A stretch of 64,000 nucleotides of DNA from assembly GCF_037975245.1 (NCBI RefSeq), contig NC_092577.1, forward strand, positions 31,990,398 through 32,054,397. The letters are read 5' to 3'. The position numbers and the translations under genes were made by a program. Positions 51,271-64,000 of the stretch are shown piece by piece. Numbering within the stretch: position 1 is the stretch's first letter; each line of letters starts with the position of its first letter. This stretch comes from Apostichopus japonicus. Its lineage: Eukaryota > Echinodermata > Holothuroidea > Aspidochirotida > Stichopodidae. The notes under the pieces were generated by a model. It searched no databases. It saw nothing but the letters and a program-made list of their open reading frames with translations, and was not told the DNA's origin.

Positions 51271-54200
51271 ATGAAGCGCAGCTTGAGTGATTCCGACGGC
51301 GAGGATCTCTTTGATGAAAGCATGAAAGGGTAAGCCTTTTAACTTTTCAAACTTCAAAAATTATCAACATTGATAAAAAACAATTTAAAAAAAGGTTTTT
51401 ATAACGAAGTTTCAGTAACTTTTACCCTTTTGTTTTTTAATTTATTTTTACCCTGGCCCCCATCCCCCACCACCAGTCACTTCAAACTAAGTTAACGTTT
51501 CAAACCTATACCCCTAAATCACATTTTTACAGTTCGAAACTTTCTCGATACACTATCATACTTTCCTCACTTTATTAAATCCAAGAACTCACTAAAAACA
51601 CTTATATACCATCGAGATGAAATTAACTTTATGACTACATGTGATATTATAAAGGAGAAGTTAGTTTGTTGTCGTAGAATTATGTTTTTGATACATGATG
51701 AATCAACATTTATTAACTTTAATTTGAACCATGGCGCTTTAGATAGTAAGAAACAGTGAGAACAAACTTTGATTTTCTGGTTATAGGTGTAACCCCCGCC
51801 CCCCCCCCCACCTTCCATCGACCCTCCTAACACGTCTCCTATTACAACCACCACAATGTCAAACCCCCCGAACTTCACCAACTATTAACGTAAGAGATGG
51901 TATGTGCGCAATGTTTGTAGACATAGGCCTATCAGAAATGTTTACAGTTGTTATAATTATCACTTCAAGTTTCAAAGTCTATAATTCAGATATTAGAAAT
52001 GATATGCAAGTTGGCATTCTTTTGTCGATGTATCTTCATAACAGTCTGTCTGTTTGTATATGTGTATGTATGTGTCTGTATATGTGTTTTCTATGTGTTG
52101 TGTTTTGTAACACGACAAACATTCGTTTTCATTTTAATTGAAGAAATTTGTATAGACCAGACAAAAACAAAAGTGTGTGTTCCCAAATTCACATATTAAC
52201 CTCTGGAAATATTATATTTATTTGTTTATTGATTTAAAATTAAAGGGTAAAACTCGGTTAGCGAGAATAAGAGAGATGTAATTGTTTCCTTGAATCTTTT
52301 CAACCAACTGAGCATGAAATAAATAAGGAATCAAAGATAAAATAACCAACCAAGTTACAAAAAAAAAAACCCAACAACAACAAGATAAATTAAGTTACAC
52401 AAATTGTATAGATGAGGAATATGCTGTTGGTTTTCTCCAGGGGAGAAATATGAGATAACTACATTGAAAATTAATACAAACAAATATTTTATGAACTTTT
52501 ATAGGTTTCCTTGATTTTTTTTTTTTTTTTTAGAAAGAAAGAAAAAAATGACATTGCACTATTTTAAGTCAATTAATGTTAGGCTATTGTAAGTAATAAT
52601 TTTCACGTCAAGACAATGGTGCAATTAGAAAAAAAAAATGGTGACTCATATGAAAGAAAAAAAGTAATTACCTTTCTTGCTATTGTTATCTAATTAGCTT
52701 AAGTTACTAGAGTATAAAGGCACTATATTTTTTTTTTACACCAATTAGATTAAGAAAGAATATATTTAAACACATGTGTAATAAAAACGTTGATACTTTA
52801 AATACGTACGTTAATGACTAAATCACAAAGTTGTATATTTGTATTATTAAACTTTCATTGTATTTCACTCAACACAGTTCTCCCAGCCAATCATGCCCGG
52901 TTGCGGCCAGGAAAAAAAGACGAGGGGTAAGTAACAACCGTCCAAAATTCCTTTGTTCTGATTTATAACAAAAGAAATGTGTATAACAGAAAGATAAGAA
53001 AACAAAAGTGATCTATAAGATATTAATTAAATCTCTCACTGTTTTGAATTTGTTTTGATTTGAATCTCGAAAACAAAAAGCTACAAAAGCAGAATATATT
53101 GTCTGTCAAAAGCAAAACTCTCAGCACATTACCATATACCATCGAAATATTTGTAACCACTGCTGAAAACAGGGTGGAGGTACATCAAATGAAATGAAAT
53201 GCATATACCCCTCATACAACACCCCCCCCCCCCTCCTCCGCCAAAGAAAAACATAGCTTGGTTTCGATTTTGGTCATGACTAATAGCGAAAAGCACCACC
53301 ATAAAAATTAAAATTTAACACGTGGATTGTTTATGAATGGCGGTCATATATCACCATAGATAGAAGGCGTGCGCTTTATTGATCGTAGTTACCAAGGATT
53401 CGGTTCCAACATTGCCCCGATAAGTTTACGAGGGCTATATAGAACTAAACTTTTATGTCGATGCTTCGTGTAAGTATAAGAATAACTTGATCAAATCTTC
53501 AACAAATATAAAAAGTAGGAACAAGAAGAAATAAAATATAGCGAATAAGTTCTCTTTTTCCCGGGAATAAACAATTCTTGACGAAAGAAGGATGTTTGAT
53601 TGAATCCGTCAACGTGATATAAAACTGCATACTCCTCTATTAATTGTCTGTTTCATAGAAGTTGCGAGAATAGAAAAGGAGAGGGCGCTATCAATTGTCT
53701 TATACTATTGGTCGTCTGTATTATAATGTAGCTGAACTGTATATAATGTAGCTGGACTGTTGAAAATGGGCTTGTTTCTAAATTGTTCTCACAGTATCAT
53801 TCCCTACTTGAAGTCTGTGCGCTTTGTATTTTCATAATTTTTTGACGCATGCGCTTTATAACATACTGGTGAAGTAGGAGGGGGCGGGCAATGAGTAACT
53901 CTTAATTTGCAGACAGCTCAGTGAGTGACAAGAACATTTTAAAATGTAGTCAATGTTAGACCATTAAATTGATATATTAATTAATTAGTTATAAACAGAA
54001 CTGACACACTTCAGGTTTTAATCCAGGTGAACAAAAGTAAACAATACCAGGAACACAAAGGAATGCACCTCAATGTTAAAACAGCTGGTCATTAAGGGTC
54101 AAAGATGAAACGATACAAACAACATGTTACGTGCAATGTTAAAGAACATCACTCATACACGAAAAACGACTAATATGAAGGTAAATACAGGTAAACAAAG

Positions 54201-56010
54201 GTAAAACGCGAGTAGGTACAGAAAGGAATTTGAGTATCGTTGCGTATAGGCCGGGTGCCTATAGTGAAATATCACAGCAATGTAAAAATTGATGTTTTGT
54301 TTTTGTGTACGTTCTGTCAATTATATCACAAAAACATGTTACAAAATGTCGTCAAGTTCCATTTCTTTCTCACGCCAACTGAAGGTGATTCTGTGTGTGG
54401 TTCTGTATAACACTGCCGGAGAAGAAATATACCTCTATGGTCTGGTATGGGTACTCTGTTGACAAGAATAGGGGTGTGTAGGTTTTTTTTGTCATCATGC
54501 AGTGAAAACACTGCATATGCTAATCAAAAAGTTTATGAAGGGGGGGGGGGCTGGTGACGTCATACTTGTCCAAGGGATAGATTTGGGTCTAGATACTCCT
54601 GGTTCCAATTCAAATATAGTGAATAAAAATAATTCCTAATTTTAATCACACATTTAGTCAACCGGAGATTAATATTAGGATTTATTTTTATTTATTAATA
54701 TTAATTAATTAATTAATTTTTAGTAATATTAGGATTGATAAAGCGCCGACATATCCATCGATAACGGTGCTCAAGGCGCATCACAGTATTACTCTGGTCA
54801 ATGATAACCTGTCAAAATAGAGACAATCCCTCCACATGGCAGCAGATAAACAGGGCCCAACAATTGACATTTTAGGTCCCTACAGGTCCCCATTTATACA
54901 CCTTTGGGGAAGAGAGGCAATGGAGATAAAGTCAAGCAATGGAGACACATCGTAATGATCTGGCCAGGACTCGAACCTACAAATCTTAAATCACAAGTCT
55001 TGACCACAACGTAATGATCTGGCCACGACTCGAACCTTACAAACCTTACAAAACCTTAACAAATCACAAGTTTTTACCACAACGCTCTAATTAGGAATAT
55101 ATATATATCAAATAAGTAAAAATATGTATCAATTTTATTCCTTAGATTATCGAGAAACGACGAAGAGACAGAATTAATAACAGTCTGACAGAGCTGAGAA
55201 GATTGGTGCCAGCAGCCTTTGAAAAACAGGTGAGAATCTTTTTTGTTTTTGCAATTTTCGTTTACATTTTAAACAAGTATATATCTTGGGTTGATATTAT
55301 ATCAAGCTTTGATACTACTTTTTACATTGAGATGTCAAAACAATGTTGTTTACTAATATTGAAGCTTATATTCTAGTCAAGTTTCCGCATTCCATGCAAA
55401 CAAAAGAAGGAAATGTGCCACAATTTTCATATTGTTTTTAGAATATTTATATTTTTTCTCATAATATATACATGAAAACTTGTCAGGCGGACTACAAAAA
55501 TTATACTAGAAATCGATCAGAACCTATATAATTTCATTCTAATTAATATTTATTTGGTTTAGAAGAAAATTAACAATACCAGATTAAAAATATCATTTGA
55601 GTAATATGTAGGAACTAGAGAAATAGGCTAAACTAGACTGAAGCAACAATTGGCAAACACACACACACAAATAGCTCCATTATTCTAGCTACTTTCTTGA
55701 TGGAATAAAAACAATTCTTTAATTAAAACTCGCTTGGTAAAATGAAGTCAAATATTTCTACAAATCACGTGACTGATTTGAAAAAAAGTTTGGCTTGTCA
55801 GGCAGGTGAATTTCAAGATTAAATTCTTCGGTTTTGTTTTTATCTTGTTATCTCCTTTGTAAATACTTCATAGTTAGTCATTTGGAATGACTAGGTTTTT
55901 GTGTGTGTGTGTCATAATTATATCCATGGCTATATATAGTGCTATGAACTTCCACTCATTAAACTTGATTATATTTATGTGTATGTTCTATATATAGGCT
56001 ATATATAGGC

Positions 56011-56099
<89 letters not shown>

Positions 56100-59000
56100 C
56101 CTATATATAGATATATATATATATATATATATATATTTAAATGTGCAGTAAATGGTGTATTTTGTTCCATTGTCTAGTGTATTGTATGAAACTGGAATGA
56201 CACTCACAACCCACCGCATAACTTCCTCCAAGGGGGGGGGGGGGGGGATTAGGGAGAGTCTTGTTACTTAGGGTAATATGTAAGTAGAAAAACGTCTGTG
56301 TTGCTACTCAGTATACTGTATAGTTAATTAGTCTAGCCGATCTACTTTTGGTGTAAATTTGGATTTGATCACTATTGACGTACCATTTCCATGCATATTT
56401 GATGCTAAATCCGATGAAAATAGAAAACAATAAAGTAGCGAATTAATGAATTGCTTGCTTGAGCATATAAAGTAAGTAGCTTTCTCCCCCCCCCCAACCC
56501 AATTGAAAAAAAAAATTGTACTATTCCTTGTATCCAATTCTGCCCGTTTGTCTTTATCCTTCTTTCATTAGTATATCCCCCTCCCCCACACATACATATC
56601 CAATAAGTCCTAATTAGTATTTTTTTTTTTTTTTTATCTTTTACGCCTTAACGGTTTAAATTTGACTTACACTGCAGAGTGTAAACAAAACGAGGCACAA
56701 GCTTAAGTACATTCTTTATGTTATGACTTGATATGAATGGGTTTTACCAATCTACGGCTATTTAAGTTAATACTCAACTTCCTAAAATTAGGATTGCGTC
56801 AAGTTGAGAAGAAGAAGAAGAAGAAATAGGAAAGAAAGGAAGCCAAAAAAAAAAAAAAAAAACTCCCAATTTTACAGGCTAAACCCTTTTCATACAAAAC
56901 CCGGGGAGTTCCACACGCCAGTGTTTGTTCTCCAAATATCCCGCGCGTGGCAAGCCTGCTGTTGTTCCGTCAAGTAAAGTTTAAGGCCACCTGTCACTAT
57001 TACATTGCCCTGTTTGGCCCTTATGTTGTACCCAGATTTTACCATGTATCCTGTTAAAAAAATACCAAACTTGACAGAGAGGGTTGGAGACAGCTAGAGT
57101 AAGAGAGATGAAAGAGAAGAAACAAAAAAGAAAAAAAAAGGCTCTTGTGTGTGTGACGTGTTTCTTTGTCCGCATATACGTTGTAGTAAGTTAAACTCAC
57201 AAGATGGTGAGTTATTGGCCCCTTCTATACAAATACCATGGAAGGCAGTATATACATTATATATGGATAGAGTTTGTATATGGCCGGAGGTTCCACGCCA
57301 GATTAAAAATTGGCTAAGGTTCTGGAGAGAGAAAATATAGAAGATATATATTTGATGTGAGGAAATATTTGTAGAACAGGCAGGTGTCGAGGAAAGACCA
57401 ATGGGGGTCAAGTTTCAAGGGTAAAAATAGTTTTTTTTTTTATTAAGAGGGTTTAATAAAGTGCAATTGTTTGATTTATTTTCTCTCGCGTCAAGTTGTC
57501 GCAGCGAATAGAACCGGCCTTGATTGATATGTATTAAATGAGACAGAGTACGAACGCGTAAATATATATATATGTCTATGTTTGACCACAAGGTTATATA
57601 ATTCGAATTCGTATTATTTATTGACTGCTTAAACCATATACAAGGCAACGTTTCAAGAAATTATTGACTTATTGAAATATAATTACAAAGGAATTTGAAA
57701 AAAAAAGGCAAAATGTGGATGTTTTGCTTTTGACAGCAACACCTGCTCGTGTCCGAACAATGGAATGGATTTTTTTTTTTTGGGGGGGGGGGGGTTATAT
57801 TTATTCAACTATTTAATATCTTACTACATTTTTTGTGGTCAATTTGAACGAGTGGGTATGAAAATAGCAAACTTAAAAGATACTTTTTTGACAATCCAGT
57901 TGTCTACATATAGTAATTATATTCGCGTCTATATTCTCATCTGTTTGCGATTGAAGTGTGGTACTAATGTTCCCAACTACACCACAAACGTATATCTATA
58001 TATAATGTAATATATGTTATTCATCTTTCTTTTTTTTTTTGCTTTTATTTAAGAAAATAAGTCTATTAAGTCATTGAATGTATTACTCAATGTCTTTACT
58101 CTTTTCTGCCTTTTTTTCTTCAGGGTTCAGCAAAACTCGAGAAAGCTGAAATTTTACAAATGACTGTCGACCATTTGAAGTATCTTCACGCCAAAGGTGA
58201 GAATTGTTGACATCCCCCCCCCACCCCCACAAACACATCTGTGATTGACCTTTTAGTCGGCATTTGACCCCTTTCAATAACGGACACAATAGGGAACATA
58301 TACCGATCTTGCTCCACAATATATTTTAAAACTGATGTGTGGGTTTCAAAATTAATCCTCAAAATATGTAGACACCTCCTTCCCCCACCCCCCCCCCCTT
58401 ATGTGTCCTCTCTCCCACCACACCTACCCACTCCCGAATGACTGGAAGCCAGTCTAGAAAGTTCAAAGGCAAATAGGAGAGGGAACAAAATGTTACAAAG
58501 AAACACACTGTTGTAATTGCTATAAACGCCCCCCCCACCTCCCCTACCATCACCACCCCCACCTCCCCTACCATCACCACCCAACTCCTCGCGAGCGAAA
58601 ACAACAACAACGAATGAACAACAAATATATGCTTAATTATCCGCAAAGTTGATCACAAAACAATCAAATCATAAAACTGTAAGATTTTTTCTTTATTGGC
58701 ACTTTTCTGTCATCATTTTGCAGTACTCAACAGGATACATAATTGTTTTATCTAACTAGTATCTAAGATACCTGGGAACCATTTGGGATGGGTGCAGGGT
58801 GGGTGTGGAGGGAGGGGGGCTGATCCCCATGTGAGGTGTTGAGGGTGCGGGGGTGGCTGATCCTCCCCTGAGGTGTTGTTTCCTAACTTTGAGTATTGTT
58901 CTTTCTTACAATGCTATATGCTGTCGCCAATTCTATTTCTTATGTGACCTATGACCGTTATCTTTACCCAGCAATTAAATGGGATTTTCCCTCTCTTTTA

Positions 59001-59697
59001 TTTCCCCCTGTTTTCATCAGGTATCGACGGCTCCTTTCATCCGTATGGCGAAGCCCACGCCTATGCAATGGACTATAGAGTCCTCGGATTACGAGAATGT
59101 GCTTCTGAAGTTGCGAGATATTTAGTCACCGTAGAAGGTATGGACTTACAAGACCCACTGAGGCTTCGGTTACTAAGCCATTTACAATGTTACATGGCGC
59201 AGAGAGAGATCCAGTCCAGACAACACTGGAATTCTGTGTCATCCGGTCACCCTGGTCAATTTCCATCACACACTCATGGACAAACCCCTGGTCTTCCCCA
59301 CAACTCGGTAACGTCGTCCGACCCACATGCGGCCGTCCTCCCTCCGCCCCCTACTGGACCCGGTCCAGAGAGTGTTGGAACGAGACAAATGCTTCCTATA
59401 ATGCCCACCACGAGTAACCATGAAAACCAACATCAAGGGTCTTGTCACTCGAGAATTCCGGCTCCACAACCCGGAAGTATAACAACCACGGCCGCGGGGA
59501 GTTGCAACACATCGACTAACCTTTCAACGCCAGTCGCTCCGTCCATCCCTGCCATACACCCCCAGTATCCAGTCACGTACAATAGCTTGCAAGTGCTTTC
59601 TCCTAATGGGTACAGTGCAACCAGTGGCGCCCATAATGCGCACACAACTATCGTTTCTAAACCATATCGTCCATGGGGCGCCGAAATGGCATATTAG
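51271..59697 (+). CDS. HEY: HEY, bHLH-Orange transcriptional repressor (Notch effector)
   Basis: Complete five-exon gene of 313 residues: 51271-51329, 52878-52926, 55146-55229, 58124-58196, 59021-59697 (stop TAG). All joins are GT/AG and keep frame. Basic region and bHLH lie at residues 31-88 ([18 protein letters not shown], then [22 protein letters not shown]). Gly36 occupies the place where Hes proteins carry Pro, which marks the Hey class. The Orange domain spans about residues 106-151 ([18 protein letters not shown]). A Pro/Ser/Thr-rich tail ends in [10 protein letters not shown], containing the YRPW motif. Hey proteins are nuclear repressors acting downstream of Notch and BMP, binding E-box-like sites as dimers. 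Length is close to human HEY1 (304). The exon 1 start is the first ATG and gives an acidic [18 protein letters not shown] start typical of the family. Confidence 0.96.
54690..55085 (-). repeat. SINE-like dispersed repeat in HEY intron 2
   Basis: Starts near AAAGCGCCGACATATCC...CAAGGCGCATCAC and ends with two tandem copies of TAATGATCTGGCCA-GACTCGAACCT. On the minus strand GGTTCGAGTC is a B box, so the unit may be a tRNA-derived SINE with a duplicated head. This kind of repeat is common in marine invertebrates. Confidence 0.5.
55986..56138. repeat. (TA)n with TATAGGCTATA units in HEY intron 3
   Basis: TATAGGCTATATATAGGC at the left, a long TA run, then TATAGCCTATATATAG at the right: an inverted arrangement of the same short units as at 45601-45752. 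Confidence 0.85.
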
Positions 59698-59764
59698 AAG
59701 TTTCAAAAGAGGCAATGGACAACAATAGAAAAGTATAGAAATATGATGTGAAACCTTTTGTAAA

Positions 59765-59770
59765 AATAAA
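59765..59770 (+). terminator. HEY: candidate HEY polyadenylation signal
   Basis: AATAAA occurs 68 bases after the HEY stop codon within an A-rich run. It may be used, but Hey genes often have long 3' UTRs, so a later signal (for example AATAAA near 61990) is equally possible. Confidence 0.3.
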
Positions 59771-62345
59771 AATAAGAATAAGAATAATAATAGCAATAAT
59801 AATTATTTCAAACTGGCAGTTTCAGTCTCGAAATGTACATTGTTGCCAGTTTCAAATGCCCTTAGTGATATAACGTCCTATAAAAATATTCATACATTGT
59901 TTAATCAATATGGAAATTAGTGGGCATGGCCATTTAAATTGAATGCACTGAACGTCGTGTATGGGCTACTAATTAGTATTGTGTCATTAATATTCATATC
60001 AATGTCTTCGTGACCATCTCTCTCGATATTTGAAAGGAACAAAAAAGAGAGGTCAGGTATCTCGGAGTATACATTCTTGTAAGTCACGTGGGGACGTTAA
60101 GTGGAGGCTCCGGCCTTATATTTCTCTGACCACTCATTTACAGAAAAAGGTTAGATTTAGGCATCCTCGATCAGCACACTTATAGATTATGTAGGTTTCC
60201 TAACCCTTGGAATTCACTAAAAATTAAGGAAGGGGTTGGCGGGGGAGGGTGGGGGGTGGGGGTTGTAGGCAGTTGCATTGAAACTGAGGTAAAGATTACT
60301 AATGACGAGAGATGAAACAGGATCACAACTGCCTTGTAACAAATTTACATTTAAAAGAACAGAAATCTTTTCCCGAGGAACTGTAATAGATCTTTCTAAG
60401 AAATCGAAAAGTTCCCTAACATACAAACATTCCAATTTTGATTTTTTTTTTGTATTTGTTTTTATTACACCAAATTTCTTTCCACCAGACTGAGTATCGA
60501 GCGTGCTCAAAGTTTCATATATTTTGATACAACTCTTCTTCTTCTTCTTCTCCTCCTCCTTCCCTTGATAAATCGATAAACATTCCAAACATAAAGGCCT
60601 TATAAACCCTTATTTAACATTCATATACCAAACACAGGGATTGTTTCGACCTTGAAAGTACAGTATTTATTGAAATAATTCGAGTTTTGAGTTTTCTTTT
60701 TCTTGTTGATTTTCTTAATTTATTGGACAAGCTTGCTTGTCAAGTTCAGTTTATTCCAGTGAAAATATCCAACAATTTAAAAAAAAAAGCAATTGAATAC
60801 CTGACAGGGAAATATCTTTTGCTTCAATTTCTATTTTCATGCTGTCATTTATATCTTGTATTTATAAAGCCAGTTTTTTAACTGTGTTTTTTTAACTGTA
60901 CACAGAAATGAAAAGTTTCTCCTTGGTATGCATACACCCTCGGTAACATTAAACGTATGTGTCGTTTCTCGCCGTGGAAAATCGTTTCCCGACAAGGTAA
61001 TGAATGATTGGATCATGAAATGTGTTTGAAATGTTCACCATATTTAACTGGGAAACGAGAGAAAGTTTGGCATGATGTTACATTTCATAAATTTGTGCCT
61101 GTTATAATATTGTTATAAAACTGTTGTCACTTATTATAACTTGTTACTGACTATAATCTGGCTATATATGGGCCTATATATGTGTGTGTGTGTTAACTGG
61201 CTATAGCCGGTTATAATGTTATAAACTTGTTGTTATACCAAACATTGACAGTATGAAACATGCCACCACGTAAGCATTATATTTGGATTTGTTTCTCTGG
61301 TCACCTCACTCAAAATTCACCGTTACCATTTAAAAACAAGTGTTTGATGTATGACGTAACTATGTCGTCATAGTAACATATCGGTGGTATTTTCATTATT
61401 TTCAACTTTCAATTGACAATTATTAATATGAAACCAAATGCATTGATATTTCATGTCTGATGTTTTTTTCGTATTTATAAAACGAAAAAGTAAAACGACT
61501 TGCAACAAGTCTCAATTCACGTTCGCTCACATTCCTTTGTAATGTCGTATAAGATTACCAAAAATGCTCTAAGAATTTTGGAAAACTTCAGAAATATTCT
61601 CGTGTAATTTATTAGTAGCGAGTATGGGTATAGGCTTTAAGTTAGCATATCATTTAGTGTGTTAGTAAGTTAAAAACAACGAACATGTTGACAAACGTGT
61701 TTCTCTCTTGTATTTCAAACTCACGAAACCTATTTTTCATACGAATGATTCAGTTTTTGTACCTGAAATATTTGTAAATATTTATTTATTTATTACCGAT
61801 TCTTAATTCTTTATTTATTTTTATTCACTTTTTATTATTAAAACTTATTGATGCCTTAAGAAAAGGAGTGTAATATATTTTCATCTAAGTTCAAACATCT
61901 TGGAACTAACCAGTAACCATGGTAACTTACAGCTTTTTTTGTTTCTAAATCTTGTCATATTTACTTGAGAGTGCCTTCTCTAAGAAGCAATAAATATGAA
62001 GTGAAGAAAATCATGATTTTCAAACAGACTCACCTTTGATTTTCTTTTTTTCTTTTTTTTTTCTTATTTTAGTTATTCACATAATTTCACATAACCATAA
62101 AAACCCATTTTAAAGGTATTGTACCAAATATGCTTTTAAGAAAAAAAAAAAAGTCGGATAGTGGTCACATATACTCAAGCATTTTACTGCAACCATCGAC
62201 GTTTAGTTTCCTACCTGTAACATTTGTTTGGCAAATTGTCAACTTAATCATTTGGAGGGACGGAACCTTCCAGATAGTGCTTTTAAAAACATTTATTAAG
62301 TATTTATAGAATGCTAAATTGTGTGTGTGAGGGAGTAGGTGGGGG

Positions 62346-62742
62346 CAGAGGCGGAGCTAGGGGTATTGGTCAGGGGGCGAGAATGGTCTGTAGGGGCGCT
62401 TTCGACACTATCTAAGCGGAGCGCCACCACAGGTTGGCGCGGAGCATATAGAATTTTTTTGAGTAAAGATATACTCCCTAGATCGCCGGAAATGACCCTT
62501 CCGGGCCTTGCTAAATTAGCAGATAAACGAAGAATAAATAGGTGTCATCGCCATTTTGTCAGAGAATTACACCAACAAAATGTGACAAATGTCAATAGGT
62601 ATTTGAGAGCTCAATAAAAAAGTCAATAATCGCGAATAAGTAAAAGGTGGTAAAAAGCTGAAAAGGGCGCCAGCAGTCCATTTGAGTCCGTCAGGGGGGG
62701 GGGGACATCCGCCCCTCTGACTGTATGGACGCTCCGCCACTG
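62346..62742. mobile_element. hAT-like element with 8-bp TSD near window end
   Basis: A 397-base element with ends CAGAGGCGGAGCTAGG and GCTCCGCCACTG, flanked by GGTGGGGG on both sides (62338-62345 and 62743-62750). The shared core is present in inverted orientation (62400-62515). It has no transposase. Confidence 0.88.
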
Positions 62743-63362
62743 GGTGGGGGGGGGGTGAGAGAGAGGAGTGGGGCGGTGGGGAGGGCTTATGGGAGGCAAT
62801 AATGATGACCTATCATCGTCAAGTTTTATTTATCTGACTGCACATATTTCTGCGCAGGATCCAAACCCCATTCCAAATCGATGCACGCATTAATCCTGTC
62901 GTACTTGAGGTTTGGTGGTCTTCTGATTTACCCTGTTGGGACACTGACCCGTGGAGCTGCTCTCCCCTCAAAACGAGAACTACACCGCGTAAAACAGTAC
63001 TGTGTTTTCCGTCCGTCGGCCCTTGGGAAGGATACGCCTATGGCATTTAACACGTGGGTTGGGGTGGTATTCCTCCGCAGGAATCAAAAGGATAAATATG
63101 TGAACAAACCAGCACAAAAAAGTGACAGGAAAGAGTTGTGACGCAACATTAACGCTCCACTCAATAAATGAACTCAATAAGTAAGTGAGTGAGCTATATA
63201 GTCGTCAAAAATTCCGACATTGTGAATCCGAAATTAGGCCTGTTTTTAAAATGTTTTTTGAAACTTGACTCTGTCTTAGACTACAGACCAGTCGTAGTGA
63301 AAACGGATCTTGAATGGATTGAAATGTTGGTAAACATGCTCAAAGTATCAATTTCAAAACTG

Positions 63363-63426
63363 TATTATTATTATTATTATTATTACTATTCTTATTATTA
63401 TCATTTTTATTCTTATTATTATTATG
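63363..63426. repeat. (TTA)n microsatellite
   Basis: TTA repeats with TTC and TTT variants; the reading frame across it is not a gene. Confidence 0.85.
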
Positions 63427-64000
63427 AAATATTATTTGATTTTTATATCAAATCAGCTTCGACGTAGGACTGTTCTTTTAGTCGATAATCGCACATCAGT
63501 ATAAGATATTCGTTACAGTTCTGGGGATGAGAAACAAAACTTGCCCGCCTTTTGTTATATACGTATATTAGTAGTATTATTACTGCGATTGGCCCGGCTT
63601 GGGAAATTATCCACATATATCAATGTGTTTATTCATACTTCAGAATTATTTGCCATGGAATATAAAGGGGTAAGCCCGAGTTACCAACAAAACTTAAGAA
63701 ATTAGTTCTTAATCGACTCAAAATTACCTCGCACCTCTAATGAAGTAGCTATAAAAGTTGCTATTATTTGCACAGGTGTCACTGGGGTGGTCATATTAAC
63801 ACCTTTATTTATGCAAAAAGCAAGTTATCTAAATACAAAGAAAGGGCGGCATAGCAACAACACCAACCATACAACAATACTATAGTGGAGGTCATGAAAC
63901 TGTTCTCGGGACAATATCCTATTGAGGTAGCCTGCAGTGCTTCACTAATAGCATCAGCGCATGTCAGTACTCCGAATACACGGACCGCGAAATAGGCCAA

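Larger units (their letters stand above)
59771..64000. other. downstream of HEY, no gene recognised
   Basis: Possible HEY 3' UTR in the first part, then AT-rich sequence, one hAT-like element (62346-62742) and a TTA tract. Short frames at 62881-63141 (+) and 63809-64000 (-, open to the window edge) have no recognisable similarity. Confidence 0.5.

Noticed and set aside
59126-59796. Minus-strand frames over HEY exon 5
   Set aside because: Shadows of the long HEY exon.

Overview
This is eukaryotic nuclear DNA. It has short exons in GT/AG introns, AT-rich intergenic sequence, long microsatellites and several transposon remnants, with no bacterial-style gene packing. The proteins are animal ones (oligosaccharyltransferase subunit RPN2, HDDC2, mitochondrial ribosomal protein S28, Notch-effector HEY). 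A single HEY gene, the protein sequences and the repeat style suggest a marine invertebrate deuterostome. An echinoderm such as a sea cucumber is my best guess, but the species is inferred and not proven by the sequence.

Layout: 51-7002 (+) is the 3' half of RPN2 (eight exons; the start lies outside the window). 8816-12527 (-) is a complete six-exon HDDC2. 12825-14119 (+) is a complete two-exon MRPS28, which fires divergently from HDDC2 out of a 297-bp shared promoter. About 37 kb without any recognisable host gene follows (14.1-51.2 kb), filled with microsatellites, mobile-element copies and a 4.83-kb inverted-repeat element (29798-34628). 51271-59697 (+) is a complete five-exon HEY gene encoding 313 residues. 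The last 4 kb holds no gene that I recognise.

The most informative result is the gene order. In human, HEY1 lies next to MRPS28 (8q21) and HEY2 lies near HDDC2 (6q22). Here HDDC2, MRPS28 and a single HEY sit together, which looks like the arrangement before the vertebrate genome duplications. The desert between MRPS28 and HEY is the natural place to look for HEY regulatory DNA.

The most novel-looking DNA is the 4.83-kb element. Its ends are CTCTCTTAAAATG inverted repeats flanked by TA, followed by dense arrays of AGACTGAA/TTCAGTCT. Inside are a plausible first coding exon (NKGFHEEVITVFE-like), a decayed reading frame, a 42-bp minisatellite with a 261-bp higher-order repeat, and two smaller nested inverted-repeat elements. 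Elsewhere there are hAT-like short elements with 8-bp target duplications (10635, 16648 and 62346; exact duplications), a TTAA-flanked element family (9808 and 32065), and a tRNA-derived SINE family (14181 and 9263).
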